Shown here piece after piece: positions 32,566 to 41,138 of a stretch of DNA of 51,312 nt. The translations under genes were made by a program, and so were the position numbers. Below the pieces are notes generated by a model. That model had not been told where the DNA came from, ran no database searches, and saw nothing but the letters and a program-made list of their open reading frames with translations. The stretch covers positions 1 to 51,312 of the IMG/VR virus record IMGVR_UViG_3300017724_000004. One strand, given 5' to 3'. The DNA comes from a virus. Numbering within the stretch: the first letter of the stretch is position 1; the number at the start of each line of letters is the position of its first letter.

Positions 32566-34500
32566 CTAATTTATATCTCCAGGATAGCGTTGTGTCCACA
32601 TTGTGTAGCTATATTTTACTCCACTTACCAATTCTGTACACTCATGACCGTGTGTAACTAGTCCTGGGAACAAAATCATCTTACCACAAGGGATATCATC
32701 GTTGTTAATTCCCTGTCTTGGGTATACAAGTGACGCTCCTTTATAGTCATCATTTAGCTTTACAGACCCTGTAACAAGTGATGCATCGTTGTGAAGTGGT
32801 AAACTTCTCTGAGTATCTACAGAATAACGCATAATAAATGCATCTCTCATACCATACATCTCAATAGGTTTCCAATACTTTTCAATAATTGGTACAACGT
32901 TTTCTTTCCAATGTGCACTCATCTCATCCCATAGACCCAATTCCTTGACACGGATCTCATACGCTGGAAACTTATCTTCTGGCATAGGTTCCCAACCTGC
33001 ATGTGCATCTCCCATCTCAATCAATCTCTCACATTGACTTTGTGTCATAAAGTCTACAACAATCATGTCCTTCTCAAGAATATCAATTTTACCTGTGTGT
33101 GGAATAAACATAGGGGATGCAACAGCATTGTTATTAGTGTGTATTACTCTTTTTGTGGGTAGTTGTTTAGAGTATTTGGCATTTACTGTTGTCCAAAGTT
33201 TATCGAATAAAAGCTTGGCATCTTCACCACCGTTCCCATGATATAGACAAGGTACGGTATTGGTTATAGGGTTCCATAGCTCATTATCTACTCTACATTC
33301 TGGCTCATGTGTTTGGAAGATATATTGTTCGTAATCTAAACCAACACTGAATTTAGTTGTATCGTTTAACCACACTCTTTGCATGTATAACTGATCATCA
33401 TCTTCATCGTTCAATCTTTCTGCAAAGAAGTCTTTTAATGCTCCAACTCTACCAATGTACTGACCACTATTCAAATATTTATACTTAAATAGATTCGGAT
33501 CTGGATGTAAAGTTGACATACTGTCATCAGGCCAACAAGTAGCTTCTGCACCAAATAAGATCTCTACACTTGCATCCATATATCTCTTAACAATCTCTTG
33601 TAGATTTCTAGTAAAGAATACGTCATATGCATCTGTGAAGAGTACAATGTCATTTTCTGGTAATGTATCTAAGTAATCTCTAACTAGATTTACTTTATGA
33701 CCACCACCAGGCCCTGACATATCTGTTCCAGCCCAATCTACATTCTTTCCTAGGTTCTTAACAGTAAACTTTTGTAGAACTGAACTATCGTTTAATGGAG
33801 CACATTTGGATCTATCTGTACCTACAGTAATCGCATGTACATCAAAGTTTTGAAACCAATCATCATGACTGAATGGCTCAATGTCCGTACCAAGTTCGTC
33901 TCTGCTTATTTGATTTGCAATATCTACCTTCAATGCCTGTATGTTGTGAGTTGCTACTTTTTGTGCTAATATCTCATCTACAGGAATGATCTTTCTATGG
34001 AAACCACTATTGATCAAATCGTTTGCCATTTCTGGTGTTAGCATATATGCGTGTGCATTGTATGGATAGCAAGGTTTGATTAGATGTTCATTAGCACCAT
34101 CAACTACTCCTGTATCATCGTTTTCATTATATCCTAAGTATAGAAGATCGATTTCACCTTCATCCATCCACTCATGATACTGATTTTCTTTCCACTTAAA
34201 TCTATCGATCTTTACATCATCTTCAAAGATGATCGTGGTTTCATTTAACTGGACAACCTTTTGCCATGCTTGATAATGTGATAAGAAACAACCCACCTCT
34301 CCTTTGGTGATGCGTCTATTCTTAAAGGGATCTCTCCACTTATGATTGATCCCAAATTCATTTTCTTTCATTTGTAGGTTTGTGATTTCATAACCATTAA
34401 CAGCATGTTGGAATGAGTAATCTTCCAACCACCCACACTCTTTCATGAATGAGTTCTTTCGATCTACTCTGTGATTTAGATTGATAACAAGTTTATGCAT
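32566..34500 (-). CDS. GT25 + lysyl-hydroxylase-type glycosyltransferase + collagen lysyl hydroxylase-like 2OG-Fe(II) oxygenase fusion
   Basis: A 644-residue three-domain enzyme. Residues 1-200: GT25 (collagen galactosyltransferase / LPS) pattern with EVGCFLSHYQAW (68-79) and metal-binding EDD (93-95). Residues 221-440: the glycosyltransferase domain of animal PLOD/LH3, with GGGHKVNLVRDYL, LFTDAYD (D290, D293), FGAEATCWPD, LNSGQYIG, EDDDQLY and YHGNGG in LH3 order. Residues 470-644: PLOD-type 2OG-Fe(II) oxygenase with FIMRYSVDTQRSLPLHND (H570, D572), VTHGHE (H617) and K629 in the 2OG-anchoring position. This set would hydroxylate collagen lysine and add galactose then glucose. Substrates are probably the phage's own collagen-like fibres. 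Hydroxylation and glycosylation are inferred; a sugar donor is not proven. Confidence 0.88.
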   Translation of the reverse strand: MHKLVINLNHRVDRKNSFMKECGWLEDYSFQHAVNGYEITNLQMKENEFGINHKWRDPFKNRRITKGEVGCFLSHYQAWQKVVQLNETTIIFEDDVKIDRFKWKENQYHEWMDEGEIDLLYLGYNENDDTGVVDGANEHLIKPCYPYNAHAYMLTPEMANDLINSGFHRKIIPVDEILAQKVATHNIQALKVDIANQISRDELGTDIEPFSHDDWFQNFDVHAITVGTDRSKCAPLNDSSVLQKFTVKNLGKNVDWAGTDMSGPGGGHKVNLVRDYLDTLPENDIVLFTDAYDVFFTRNLQEIVKRYMDASVEILFGAEATCWPDDSMSTLHPDPNLFKYKYLNSGQYIGRVGALKDFFAERLNDEDDDQLYMQRVWLNDTTKFSVGLDYEQYIFQTHEPECRVDNELWNPITNTVPCLYHGNGGEDAKLLFDKLWTTVNAKYSKQLPTKRVIHTNNNAVASPMFIPHTGKIDILEKDMIVVDFMTQSQCERLIEMGDAHAGWEPMPEDKFPAYEIRVKELGLWDEMSAHWKENVVPIIEKYWKPIEMYGMRDAFIMRYSVDTQRSLPLHNDASLVTGSVKLNDDYKGASLVYPRQGINNDDIPCGKMILFPGLVTHGHECTELVSGVKYSYTMWTQRYPGDIN

Positions 34501-34503
34501 AAT

Positions 34504-35064
34504 TTATTCCCTATAAAGATACAGATCTACAGGTACGCAGATCCTCAGTTGTGAGTAGTATGGGTTGACGTGGTGGTAGGTGAAACTAGGAAATATCATA
34601 AAATCTCCTGTCTCAGGTGTGTGATGATGCCTGTTAAACATAGGATTAAAGTATTCGTCATATCCTCTGTTAGCATTAGATCTAGGATCGTGCATCACAA
34701 TGTCACCACCTGAGTTTTTATCCTCTGCTAGTATATAGAAGACTCCTGATAGATGTGCTCCTGTGTGGTTGTGAATAGTCATAGAGTAGTCTTTACCATG
34801 ACCAGTGATCCAAGCTTTCATCTCACAGTGATTCCAATCATCAATCGAACAATCTATAGTAGCCTTTAGATAATCATCAAAAGCCACAAACACTTGATTT
34901 GAAAACTTAGTCATTACTATAGAATCATCATCTAAGATATTATATCCCCCCAAATCACTAGGTGGATTGTTTAGATCGTATGTACTAAATATGTGTTCTA
35001 CCAGACCAGTGGTGTCGAACTTACCTTGACCCACTTGTGTAGGCCATAGATTATGGATATCCAT
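34504..35064 (-). CDS. 2OG-Fe(II) oxygenase (PF13759-type)
   Basis: A 186-residue double-stranded beta-helix oxygenase common in marine T4-like phages: MTIHNHTGAHLSGVFYIL (His residues 98, 100, 104), GGDIVMHDPR, FPSFTYHHVNPY with the distal His, and an Arg in LRICVPVDL for 2OG. Members hydroxylate unknown protein or small-molecule substrates. It is 3 nt from the lysyl-hydroxylase fusion gene and probably transcribed with it. It may add a second hydroxylation activity (for example prolyl) to the fibres; substrate unknown. A TATATATA box at 35092-35099 could be a weak late promoter. Confidence 0.85.
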   Translation of the reverse strand: MDIHNLWPTQVGQGKFDTTGLVEHIFSTYDLNNPPSDLGGYNILDDDSIVMTKFSNQVFVAFDDYLKATIDCSIDDWNHCEMKAWITGHGKDYSMTIHNHTGAHLSGVFYILAEDKNSGGDIVMHDPRSNANRGYDEYFNPMFNRHHHTPETGDFMIFPSFTYHHVNPYYSQLRICVPVDLYLYRE

Positions 35065-35112
35065 TTCACTTCCTCATCATTTGATTACATCTATATATAA
35101 TGTAATTAACTC

Positions 35113-35141
35113 TTGACATTGCCTTCCGAATATGATACAAA
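35113..35141 (+). promoter_or_regulatory. Host sigma70-type promoter for the plus-strand radical SAM operon
   Basis: Plus strand: TTGACA (35113-35118), a 17-bp spacer, TACAAA (35136-35141), 30 bp upstream of the first ATG at 35172. It diverges from the oxygenase gene. Confidence 0.7.
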
Positions 35142-35171
35142 TAGGTATACAAAGCGAAAGAGAGAATCAAC

Positions 35172-35339
35172 ATGGTTAAACTAGGCAACATTGCTTCATT
35201 CACGAATATTGATGGAACTACTGTAACAGGTATTATCGAAAAAGTCAATGGTAAAAAGGTTACTATACGTGAACATGGCGTTGGAAATTGGGTTGTTACT
35301 GCTAATATGCTAACGTTCCTAAATATAGGTGGAGAATGA
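35172..35339 (+). CDS. Small 55-residue beta-rich protein, first gene of radical SAM operon
   Basis: MVKLGNIASFTNIDGTTVTG... ending NIGGE; the alternation of G-T-V-T-G, KKVTIRE and NWVVTAN suggests a small SH3/KOW-like beta barrel. It overlaps the next gene by 4 nt (ATGA). An A/G-rich stretch (GAAAGAGAGAATCAAC) precedes the ATG. Family not recognised. Confidence 0.65.
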   Translation: MVKLGNIASFTNIDGTTVTGIIEKVNGKKVTIREHGVGNWVVTANMLTFLNIGGE

Positions 35340-35800
35340 CATTTGAAGAATTCTTTGACTTCTTAATGAGCGAAGAATGTTTTAATAAGTGTGCTGTTTC
35401 CTTTATCAACAATAAGGGGGAACAGCAATACATTGAACATGACAATATATTTGCATATCAAGGTAAAGTTGTAGATCTTTGGTTTAGTGGTGATGATACC
35501 ATTAAGGTAGAGAACTATGAACGTATTCAACCCTATGATGGGACTATTCATATATTTTATGCGCCTGTTGACGCACCTTCCTTTCCTGTACATACAGATC
35601 CTATAGATATATACATCGAATGTCTTGACGGATGTAAGATAATGGAAATTGATGATAGGTATGTTATGATAGAGAAGGGATCTAAGATCTTTATTCCTGC
35701 AGAAACACCCCACATTGCATTGAACTCAGAGAAGGCTCTAACACTAAGCTATGGCGTTAACGACACAGAAACACTCAGTTATTTACGTAAAGACTACTGA
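35336..35800 (+). CDS. Cupin / JmjC-like putative Fe(II) oxygenase
   Basis: A 154-residue protein whose C-terminal half reads FPVHTDPIDIYIECLDGCKIMEI, then IEKGSKIFIPAETPHIALN and ALTLSYGV. H86-x-D88 and H126 form the facial triad seen in JmjC/ribosomal-oxygenase-type 2OG-Fe(II) enzymes. The N-terminal half is unique. It lies between the small beta protein and the first radical SAM gene, overlapping the latter by 50 nt. It could hydroxylate a peptide or simply bind metal or ligand. Medium confidence in fold, low in activity. Confidence 0.6.
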   Translation: MTFEEFFDFLMSEECFNKCAVSFINNKGEQQYIEHDNIFAYQGKVVDLWFSGDDTIKVENYERIQPYDGTIHIFYAPVDAPSFPVHTDPIDIYIECLDGCKIMEIDDRYVMIEKGSKIFIPAETPHIALNSEKALTLSYGVNDTETLSYLRKDY

Positions 35801-36782
35801 AACATGTAATCTGAACTGTTCGCATTGCTTTACATCTGGAATGAATGGTAGGAAGATCTACTTCGACCATGTGAAGACTGCGAATTGGTGTAATCAACTC
35901 GACACTGGAGATAACTTAATTCACCTTGAATATCATGGTGGAGAACCTATGCTTGCACCCATGGCAAACCTACGTGAGTTTCATGATATCACAAAGGCGC
36001 AATGGGGTGATAGAGCAACACATGGTATTACAACAAATCTTGTATTCAAACTAACCGAAGAAAGATTAAAGTTCTTTAGTGAAGTTATTACAGGTGGTAA
36101 TATAGGCACATCATGGGATCCTAATATTCGTTTTAGTAACGAACATCAGAGAAAGATGTGGGAGAATAATGTTAAACATCTAACAGGACTTGGTCATCGT
36201 GTCAAGTGCTTTATATCTGTATCTAAAGATGTTATAAAGTTACAACCAATTGAGATTGCTGATTACATGGAGTCTCTTGGTGTTGCTGAGATATCGTATG
36301 AGAGATTGACGCATGATGGTAATGCCACTATTAATACAGATATCTTTCCTCACAACAAAGAACTAGATGCTTGGTGGATGTTAATGCATGAACAAACTCA
36401 ATATCATAATGTTGTGAATGGATTTATGGAAACTGTTTACGAGAAGTTTAGTAAAGGTCAGTTTAGAGCAGGAACATTCTGTCGTGATTGTGAACAGAAG
36501 ATACACACCATCAACGCAGATGGTACTGTAGCAGGTTGTCCTAATACTGCACCGACCATGCATTATGGTAATATAGATACACCAGCAAAGGAAGTGCGAT
36601 TAAGTCCTAAACGTATGGAGATCATATCATGTGAACAGCATGAACGTGATGAACGGTGTTATAAATGCCCTGTCTTCATGTACTGCCATTCAGACTGTCA
36701 TCAACTACAGTGGATGGATGATGTTTGCCCTGCCCCTAAAACTCTAATGCTAAAATTGGCGAAAGAAAAAGAATGGATCTAA
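35751..36782 (+). CDS. Radical SAM protein with SPASM-like C-terminal cluster motif (plus operon, 1)
   Basis: A 343-residue protein with the radical SAM motif CNLNCSHC (C19, C23, C26), GGEP (HLEYHGGEPML) and a C-terminal Cys-rich region: FCRDCEQKIHTINADGTVAGCP and CYKCPVFMYCHSDCHQLQWMDDVC. That matches SPASM/twitch auxiliary cluster-binding domains of peptide-modifying radical SAM enzymes (anSME, PqqE, sactisynthases). Substrate unknown. The ATG has no strong site and lies 50 nt inside the cupin gene. Confidence 0.85.
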   Translation: MALTTQKHSVIYVKTTETCNLNCSHCFTSGMNGRKIYFDHVKTANWCNQLDTGDNLIHLEYHGGEPMLAPMANLREFHDITKAQWGDRATHGITTNLVFKLTEERLKFFSEVITGGNIGTSWDPNIRFSNEHQRKMWENNVKHLTGLGHRVKCFISVSKDVIKLQPIEIADYMESLGVAEISYERLTHDGNATINTDIFPHNKELDAWWMLMHEQTQYHNVVNGFMETVYEKFSKGQFRAGTFCRDCEQKIHTINADGTVAGCPNTAPTMHYGNIDTPAKEVRLSPKRMEIISCEQHERDERCYKCPVFMYCHSDCHQLQWMDDVCPAPKTLMLKLAKEKEWI

Positions 36783-37810
36783 TTATTAAACCAACAGAAG
36801 CTTGTAACTTCAAGTGTACTTTCTGTTCTTCTACTGACATTGATCCTAATGAAGTTGGATTGTTGGATCTAGATTACGTCTATAAGTTTCTAAAGAGATA
36901 TCCTGATTGTAACACTATTATTGTTAACGGTGGAGATCCTCTTATGGTCAAGCCTGAGTGGTATCAAGAATTAATAGATCACTTAGACGAACATGACTAC
37001 CCTGCATCTATATCATTCACATCTAACCTTTGGCCTTTCTTAATGAGACCAGAGAAATGGTTACCTATATTTCAGAACAGAAGATTTGGTTGTGCTACAT
37101 CGTTTCAATATGGTGGTGGTAGATTAAAGGGAGACTATTCGGAGTTTACTGAGAAAGACTTTTGGATGGTATCTAACGCTATGCTTAAACACACAGGAGA
37201 ACGTCCTGACTTCATTGCTGTTATAACTGATGAGAATGAACACCTTGCTATCAAGAATGTTGAGTTAGCAAAAGAGATGGGTGTAGAGTGTAAGTTAAAT
37301 TATGCTATGGCATCTGGTGTGCAAGGCACTACATATCAATTGTCTAAAATCTATGAAACATATATTAAGATTTACGATATGGGTTTGGCTGAGTACGAAT
37401 ACAATACCAAGCAAATGATGAAACGACTTGGTGGATCTGCGACATCTTGTCCACAGAATAGATTGTGTGATACAGGAATTAGAGCTATGAACCCAGGTGG
37501 TGATTATTACTCTTGTGGTTCGTTTGGTGATGATATGGATTATCCTATTGATTTTGAAACAGAAATGAATGGAAAGATGCAAACACCACTTCAAGATGAT
37601 CCTAATATACAAACAATGAAGATGGCTTGCTACACGTGTCCTATGTTTGAGATATGTAATGGCTGTAAGAAGACTGTACGAGATATGAAGAGAGAGGGTA
37701 CAGTAGAATCTCATTGTAGACAGATGAAAACATTAGCACCTCGTATACTTGAGATCAATGGAATGAACCCTGATGGAGTGACAGCTTATGTCGATGAATC
37801 TATCAATTAA
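36773..37810 (+). CDS. Radical SAM protein with SPASM-like C-terminal cluster motif (plus operon, 2)
   Basis: A 345-residue protein: CNFKCTFC (C11, C15, C18) close to the N-terminus, VNGGDPL (GGE-like, with GGD), and a C-terminal cluster region ATSCPQNRLCDTG, SCGSF, CYTCPMFEICNGCKK ending with ESHC. The set of cysteines is as in SPASM proteins. It overlaps the previous gene by 10 nt and the next by 23 nt. Confidence 0.85.
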   Translation: MDLIIKPTEACNFKCTFCSSTDIDPNEVGLLDLDYVYKFLKRYPDCNTIIVNGGDPLMVKPEWYQELIDHLDEHDYPASISFTSNLWPFLMRPEKWLPIFQNRRFGCATSFQYGGGRLKGDYSEFTEKDFWMVSNAMLKHTGERPDFIAVITDENEHLAIKNVELAKEMGVECKLNYAMASGVQGTTYQLSKIYETYIKIYDMGLAEYEYNTKQMMKRLGGSATSCPQNRLCDTGIRAMNPGGDYYSCGSFGDDMDYPIDFETEMNGKMQTPLQDDPNIQTMKMACYTCPMFEICNGCKKTVRDMKREGTVESHCRQMKTLAPRILEINGMNPDGVTAYVDESIN

Positions 37811-38744
37811 TCCAACTTACTATTGCAACTTCTCTTGTGACTTTTGTTACTTGACAAAGCAACAGTTAAATGATAGACACAAAATAACACCAATGTGGTT
37901 ACAACATTCTATGGGTCAAATAACAGATCCTATAACTCATGTGGATCTATATGGTGGTGAGATAGGATTACTAACACCTGAGTATTACTATTCTATCAAA
38001 AATGTAATACGAAGATACTATGATGGAAACATCCATATCAATACAAACCTATCAGCATTCCCTGACTTCTTTCGTGATGATGACGTTACATTGTCTGTAT
38101 CATACGACTTTCATGCAAGAGAGAAGGAACAATTTGTCCTAAATAATATGATGAATGCCAATAAAGATCTGGCTGTTCTTATTCTTGCGTCACCAAAAGT
38201 ATTAGAAATGGATGTGGAGTTTATGATCTTCACCCTTAATATGGTGTCTAATGTAAAGTCTGTGGAAATCAAACCATACTCTATTAACCAAGCAAATTCA
38301 TTTGACGTTACCCATAAAGACTTCGAAGAGTTTGTTATTAGATTTGATGAAGCTACTACACCTAAGAATTTTGACTTTCAGAATATTCATAACATCTACA
38401 GGAGTATAGATAAAGAGTATAACGCATTCTCAAACGATCATGTGTATATTACACCATCTGGTAAGTTTGGGGTATTGGAGTTTGATAATAATGATAAAGA
38501 GTATTTTAAAGAATATCAAAGCTATCATGAGTATAAGCAGTGGGCAAAAAATGAGGCACGAGATAATCTTAGTCCTATATGTCACGGCTGTACCTATTTT
38601 GGCAATTGTCTCACCGAACACTACAGGTATGTTCTGGACTTAGATAATGGATGTAATGGATATAAAGGATTACTAGACTACTATGCAGGAATGGAAAGCA
38701 CGACAACAGGCGTATCACATGACGCAGTCCCTCTTCAAAGATGA
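37788..38744 (+). CDS. Radical SAM protein (plus operon, 3)
   Basis: A 318-residue protein with CNFSCDFC (C13, C17, C20) and DLYGGEIG (GGE motif). C-terminal cysteines CHGCTYFGNC and GCNGY suggest an auxiliary cluster. The site GGAGTG lies 7-8 nt before the ATG. The protein is more divergent than its neighbours. Substrate unknown. Confidence 0.82.
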   Translation: MSMNLSINPTYYCNFSCDFCYLTKQQLNDRHKITPMWLQHSMGQITDPITHVDLYGGEIGLLTPEYYYSIKNVIRRYYDGNIHINTNLSAFPDFFRDDDVTLSVSYDFHAREKEQFVLNNMMNANKDLAVLILASPKVLEMDVEFMIFTLNMVSNVKSVEIKPYSINQANSFDVTHKDFEEFVIRFDEATTPKNFDFQNIHNIYRSIDKEYNAFSNDHVYITPSGKFGVLEFDNNDKEYFKEYQSYHEYKQWAKNEARDNLSPICHGCTYFGNCLTEHYRYVLDLDNGCNGYKGLLDYYAGMESTTTGVSHDAVPLQR

Positions 38745-39084
38745 TCTGAATGAGGTTGATATCAGGTGGGAACCTAACAATATAGCTGACTTTGCTCTCA
38801 TGCATTTTAGAGAATATGTAGATGAGTGGATTTATCCTGCTAAATCATACGTTGTCGCAATATGTTATGCCACATGGATTAGTCAAGACTTTAATGAACA
38901 TTTCTATGATGTTTTAAATGATAAGGATCTGCTATTTGGTAATGATCCACACTTCCTTCCTTATTTCAAAAGCAAAGAGATATACGATGATATCTTAGGT
39001 CAACTAGACTTTGATATGGAGCTAGGTATGGTTCCAGACATATATCAATATTATAAAGAGGAAATGTTGATTGGACAACTTTGA
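38683..39084 (+). CDS. Hypothetical protein between radical SAM genes (plus operon)
   Basis: A 133-residue soluble, acidic and aromatic-rich protein (MQEWKARQQAYHMTQSLF; YVDEWIYPAKSYVVAICYATWISQDF; QYYKEEMLIGQL). No family recognised. It overlaps the preceding radical SAM gene by 62 nt and the next by 14 nt. The position suggests an accessory or substrate-binding role in the same pathway. Confidence 0.65.
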   Translation: MQEWKARQQAYHMTQSLFKDDLNEVDIRWEPNNIADFALMHFREYVDEWIYPAKSYVVAICYATWISQDFNEHFYDVLNDKDLLFGNDPHFLPYFKSKEIYDDILGQLDFDMELGMVPDIYQYYKEEMLIGQL

Positions 39085-40153
39085 CTTCACCAAGCAACTA
39101 CTGGAAGATAAGCGTCCAGACATAGCCGAGATTGAGTTGACACTATTTGAGAACTGTCACCTTAACTGTTCTTTTTGTCACCATGATAAGAAGTCTACAG
39201 TAGGCTTGTCTCGTGAAGAGATCTTCTCCAAACTAGACTTGGTTGAACAACATGTCATCAAAATGAAAGGCCGAGTAGACGTTATCCAGATCAACATGGT
39301 TGGTGGAGAATTGTTTCAAGATCGAATATCAGAATGGGCTTATCCTGTATACTACGATTTCCTTGTAGAGATCAAGAAGATATTTGATACACATGGTGCG
39401 GAGATTAAAGTAGTTTGGGTTACTTCATTTCAGTTTAGTAAAAGAGATAGAGTGCAAAAGTTACTTGATGATCTAAACGCAGTAGATATACCATCTTATA
39501 TTATATGCTCTTATGACTTCGATGGAAGACCTGTAAAAGGACCTTATGGTAAGAACATAGAGCACTTTGCCGACTATATTACATCTATTAACATGGTTGC
39601 TACCACTATTTCTATTAAGAAGTTTATGGCAGATGATGATGAATACTTTCATTATCTGTATGAGAAGTTTGATAACTTCTACTTTGATGATTACATACCT
39701 GATCGTGGGTATGATTATATGATACCATCGGATAGCGAATACCTTGAGTTCTTAAAGTTTGTATATCATAACTACCCTGACATTAATCCTATTAAAGATC
39801 TTATATACCAAGAGAGCAATCATATGCATTGCTTGGCTCTTAACAAGGTTACAATCTTTCCTGATAACTCTACATCAAACTGTAGATGGGATAGATATGA
39901 TCAACGTGACTTCAACACAAAGTATGAGCGCAAAGATAATGCTGGGATGATGCAAGCATATATGGATGAGAATGGCTGTCTATCGTGTAAGTGGTGGAAT
40001 AAATGTGGATTTAGGTGCTACACACAATGGGACTGGAAGAATCGTGAAAGAGATCTACCTGATTGTATTATGCGTATGTGGTTTAACTACATGGATAAGA
40101 CTGGTCAGAACTTAATCACTGGTTTTGATTATATGGAAACAAACACTCAGTAA
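39071..40153 (+). CDS. Radical SAM protein with C-terminal cysteine cluster (plus operon, 4)
   Basis: A 360-residue protein starting at a TTG codon (GAGGAAATGTTGA upstream). It has CHLNCSFC (C29, C33, C36), NMVGGELF (GGE) and C-terminal MHCLAL, SNCRWD, GCLSCKWWNKCGFRCYTQWDW and PDC, a SPASM-like arrangement. It ends in a 38-nt tail-to-tail overlap with the minus-strand radical SAM cassette. Confidence 0.83.
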   Translation: MDNFDFTKQLLEDKRPDIAEIELTLFENCHLNCSFCHHDKKSTVGLSREEIFSKLDLVEQHVIKMKGRVDVIQINMVGGELFQDRISEWAYPVYYDFLVEIKKIFDTHGAEIKVVWVTSFQFSKRDRVQKLLDDLNAVDIPSYIICSYDFDGRPVKGPYGKNIEHFADYITSINMVATTISIKKFMADDDEYFHYLYEKFDNFYFDDYIPDRGYDYMIPSDSEYLEFLKFVYHNYPDINPIKDLIYQESNHMHCLALNKVTIFPDNSTSNCRWDRYDQRDFNTKYERKDNAGMMQAYMDENGCLSCKWWNKCGFRCYTQWDWKNRERDLPDCIMRMWFNYMDKTGQNLITGFDYMETNTQ

Positions 40154-41138
40154 TAGAATGGTGTTCCATGTAGGACTGTACACCTTTATCGATACAAGTC
40201 ATCATCTTGGCACATCCGTCACAACTATCTGTCTTGGATGTGTACATCATCTGGGTTAGGAAACTGTCATTCTTAGCCTTTAGCCAAGAGTCTATGTTCT
40301 CTTCATCCTTAACCTTAAACTGATCTGTACCTATCTTGACGATATCATATACAAATGGTGTCCAAAAGAAGTTACCATTACAATATGTGTAGTTGAGTTC
40401 TAAAGATCCACCTTGTGCCTGATCGATGATAGTAGAAGGAAAGTTGTCTTCTGCCCAATCATCTAGCTTCTTCCACTTGTTGATTAGATGTTTATGTACC
40501 TTGCTCTTCTCAGTTCTTAAAAATGATGGATTGAGTGTTAAGATTGTATCGAACTGTTTATCTGCTATATCAGATAACTCAAGAACCCTTTCATTAAGGT
40601 CATCATCATTTCCCATATTAAGGACAATGTAGTAATTAAGATCGTCATCAAATAGATTTAACTTATCAATCATCTCCTCATATCCGTTAGGAAACTTCTT
40701 AGGATCTATTGCTATGTTCGCATCATACATAAATCCTTTTGTCTTAGGAATGCTATTCAACTCATTGATTACGTCTAAGTCAATGTTCTCAAGTGTGGTA
40801 ACAAACTGGATAGTAGTGACTTTACTTAACGCATCTCTGAAGTCTGGATCCTGTAATAGATCCATCACATTGTTATTACCAAATATGTCTGTGGGACCTA
40901 TGTTGATCGTAGATGATCTATAACCATTATCATTGAACAAGTCAATAGCATTGTTTAGTCTATCAAAGCTACCTATGTTTGTTCCTAGTTTGTTCACAAA
41001 ACAACCAACACATTTAAACTCACAACCTGACAACACTTCGGCATTAAAGATTACTTTGATTTCGTGTCCATCGTTAAATGACAAGTCAAAGTCTTTGTCT
41101 GCCTGTGCTTCACTTTTGTTATTAGTAACTATTCCCAT
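40116..41138 (-). CDS. Radical SAM protein of the GCF(V/I) paralogue family (minus operon, 5th)
   Basis: A 340-residue protein starting at 41138 (GAGGAATATC upstream; an earlier in-frame start at 41165 is less likely). Radical SAM motif CEFKCVGC (C39, C43, C46) followed by FV. It shares with its four paralogues: L-x-G-C-x-x-x-C-x-G-C-F, the segment INIGPTDIFG, a region PSFLRTEKSK, PFVYD near the C-terminus and final CDGCAKMMTC...C. It is the last gene of the minus cassette. Confidence 0.85.
   Translation of the reverse strand: MGIVTNNKSEAQADKDFDLSFNDGHEIKVIFNAEVLSGCEFKCVGCFVNKLGTNIGSFDRLNNAIDLFNDNGYRSSTINIGPTDIFGNNNVMDLLQDPDFRDALSKVTTIQFVTTLENIDLDVINELNSIPKTKGFMYDANIAIDPKKFPNGYEEMIDKLNLFDDDLNYYIVLNMGNDDDLNERVLELSDIADKQFDTILTLNPSFLRTEKSKVHKHLINKWKKLDDWAEDNFPSTIIDQAQGGSLELNYTYCNGNFFWTPFVYDIVKIGTDQFKVKDEENIDSWLKAKNDSFLTQMMYTSKTDSCDGCAKMMTCIDKGVQSYMEHHSITECLFPYNQNQ

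Noticed and set aside
35066-35248. 60-codon minus-strand open frame in the divergent promoter region
   Set aside because: It overlaps the plus-strand promoter and the well-placed 55-residue plus-strand gene; the translation has no recognisable features.
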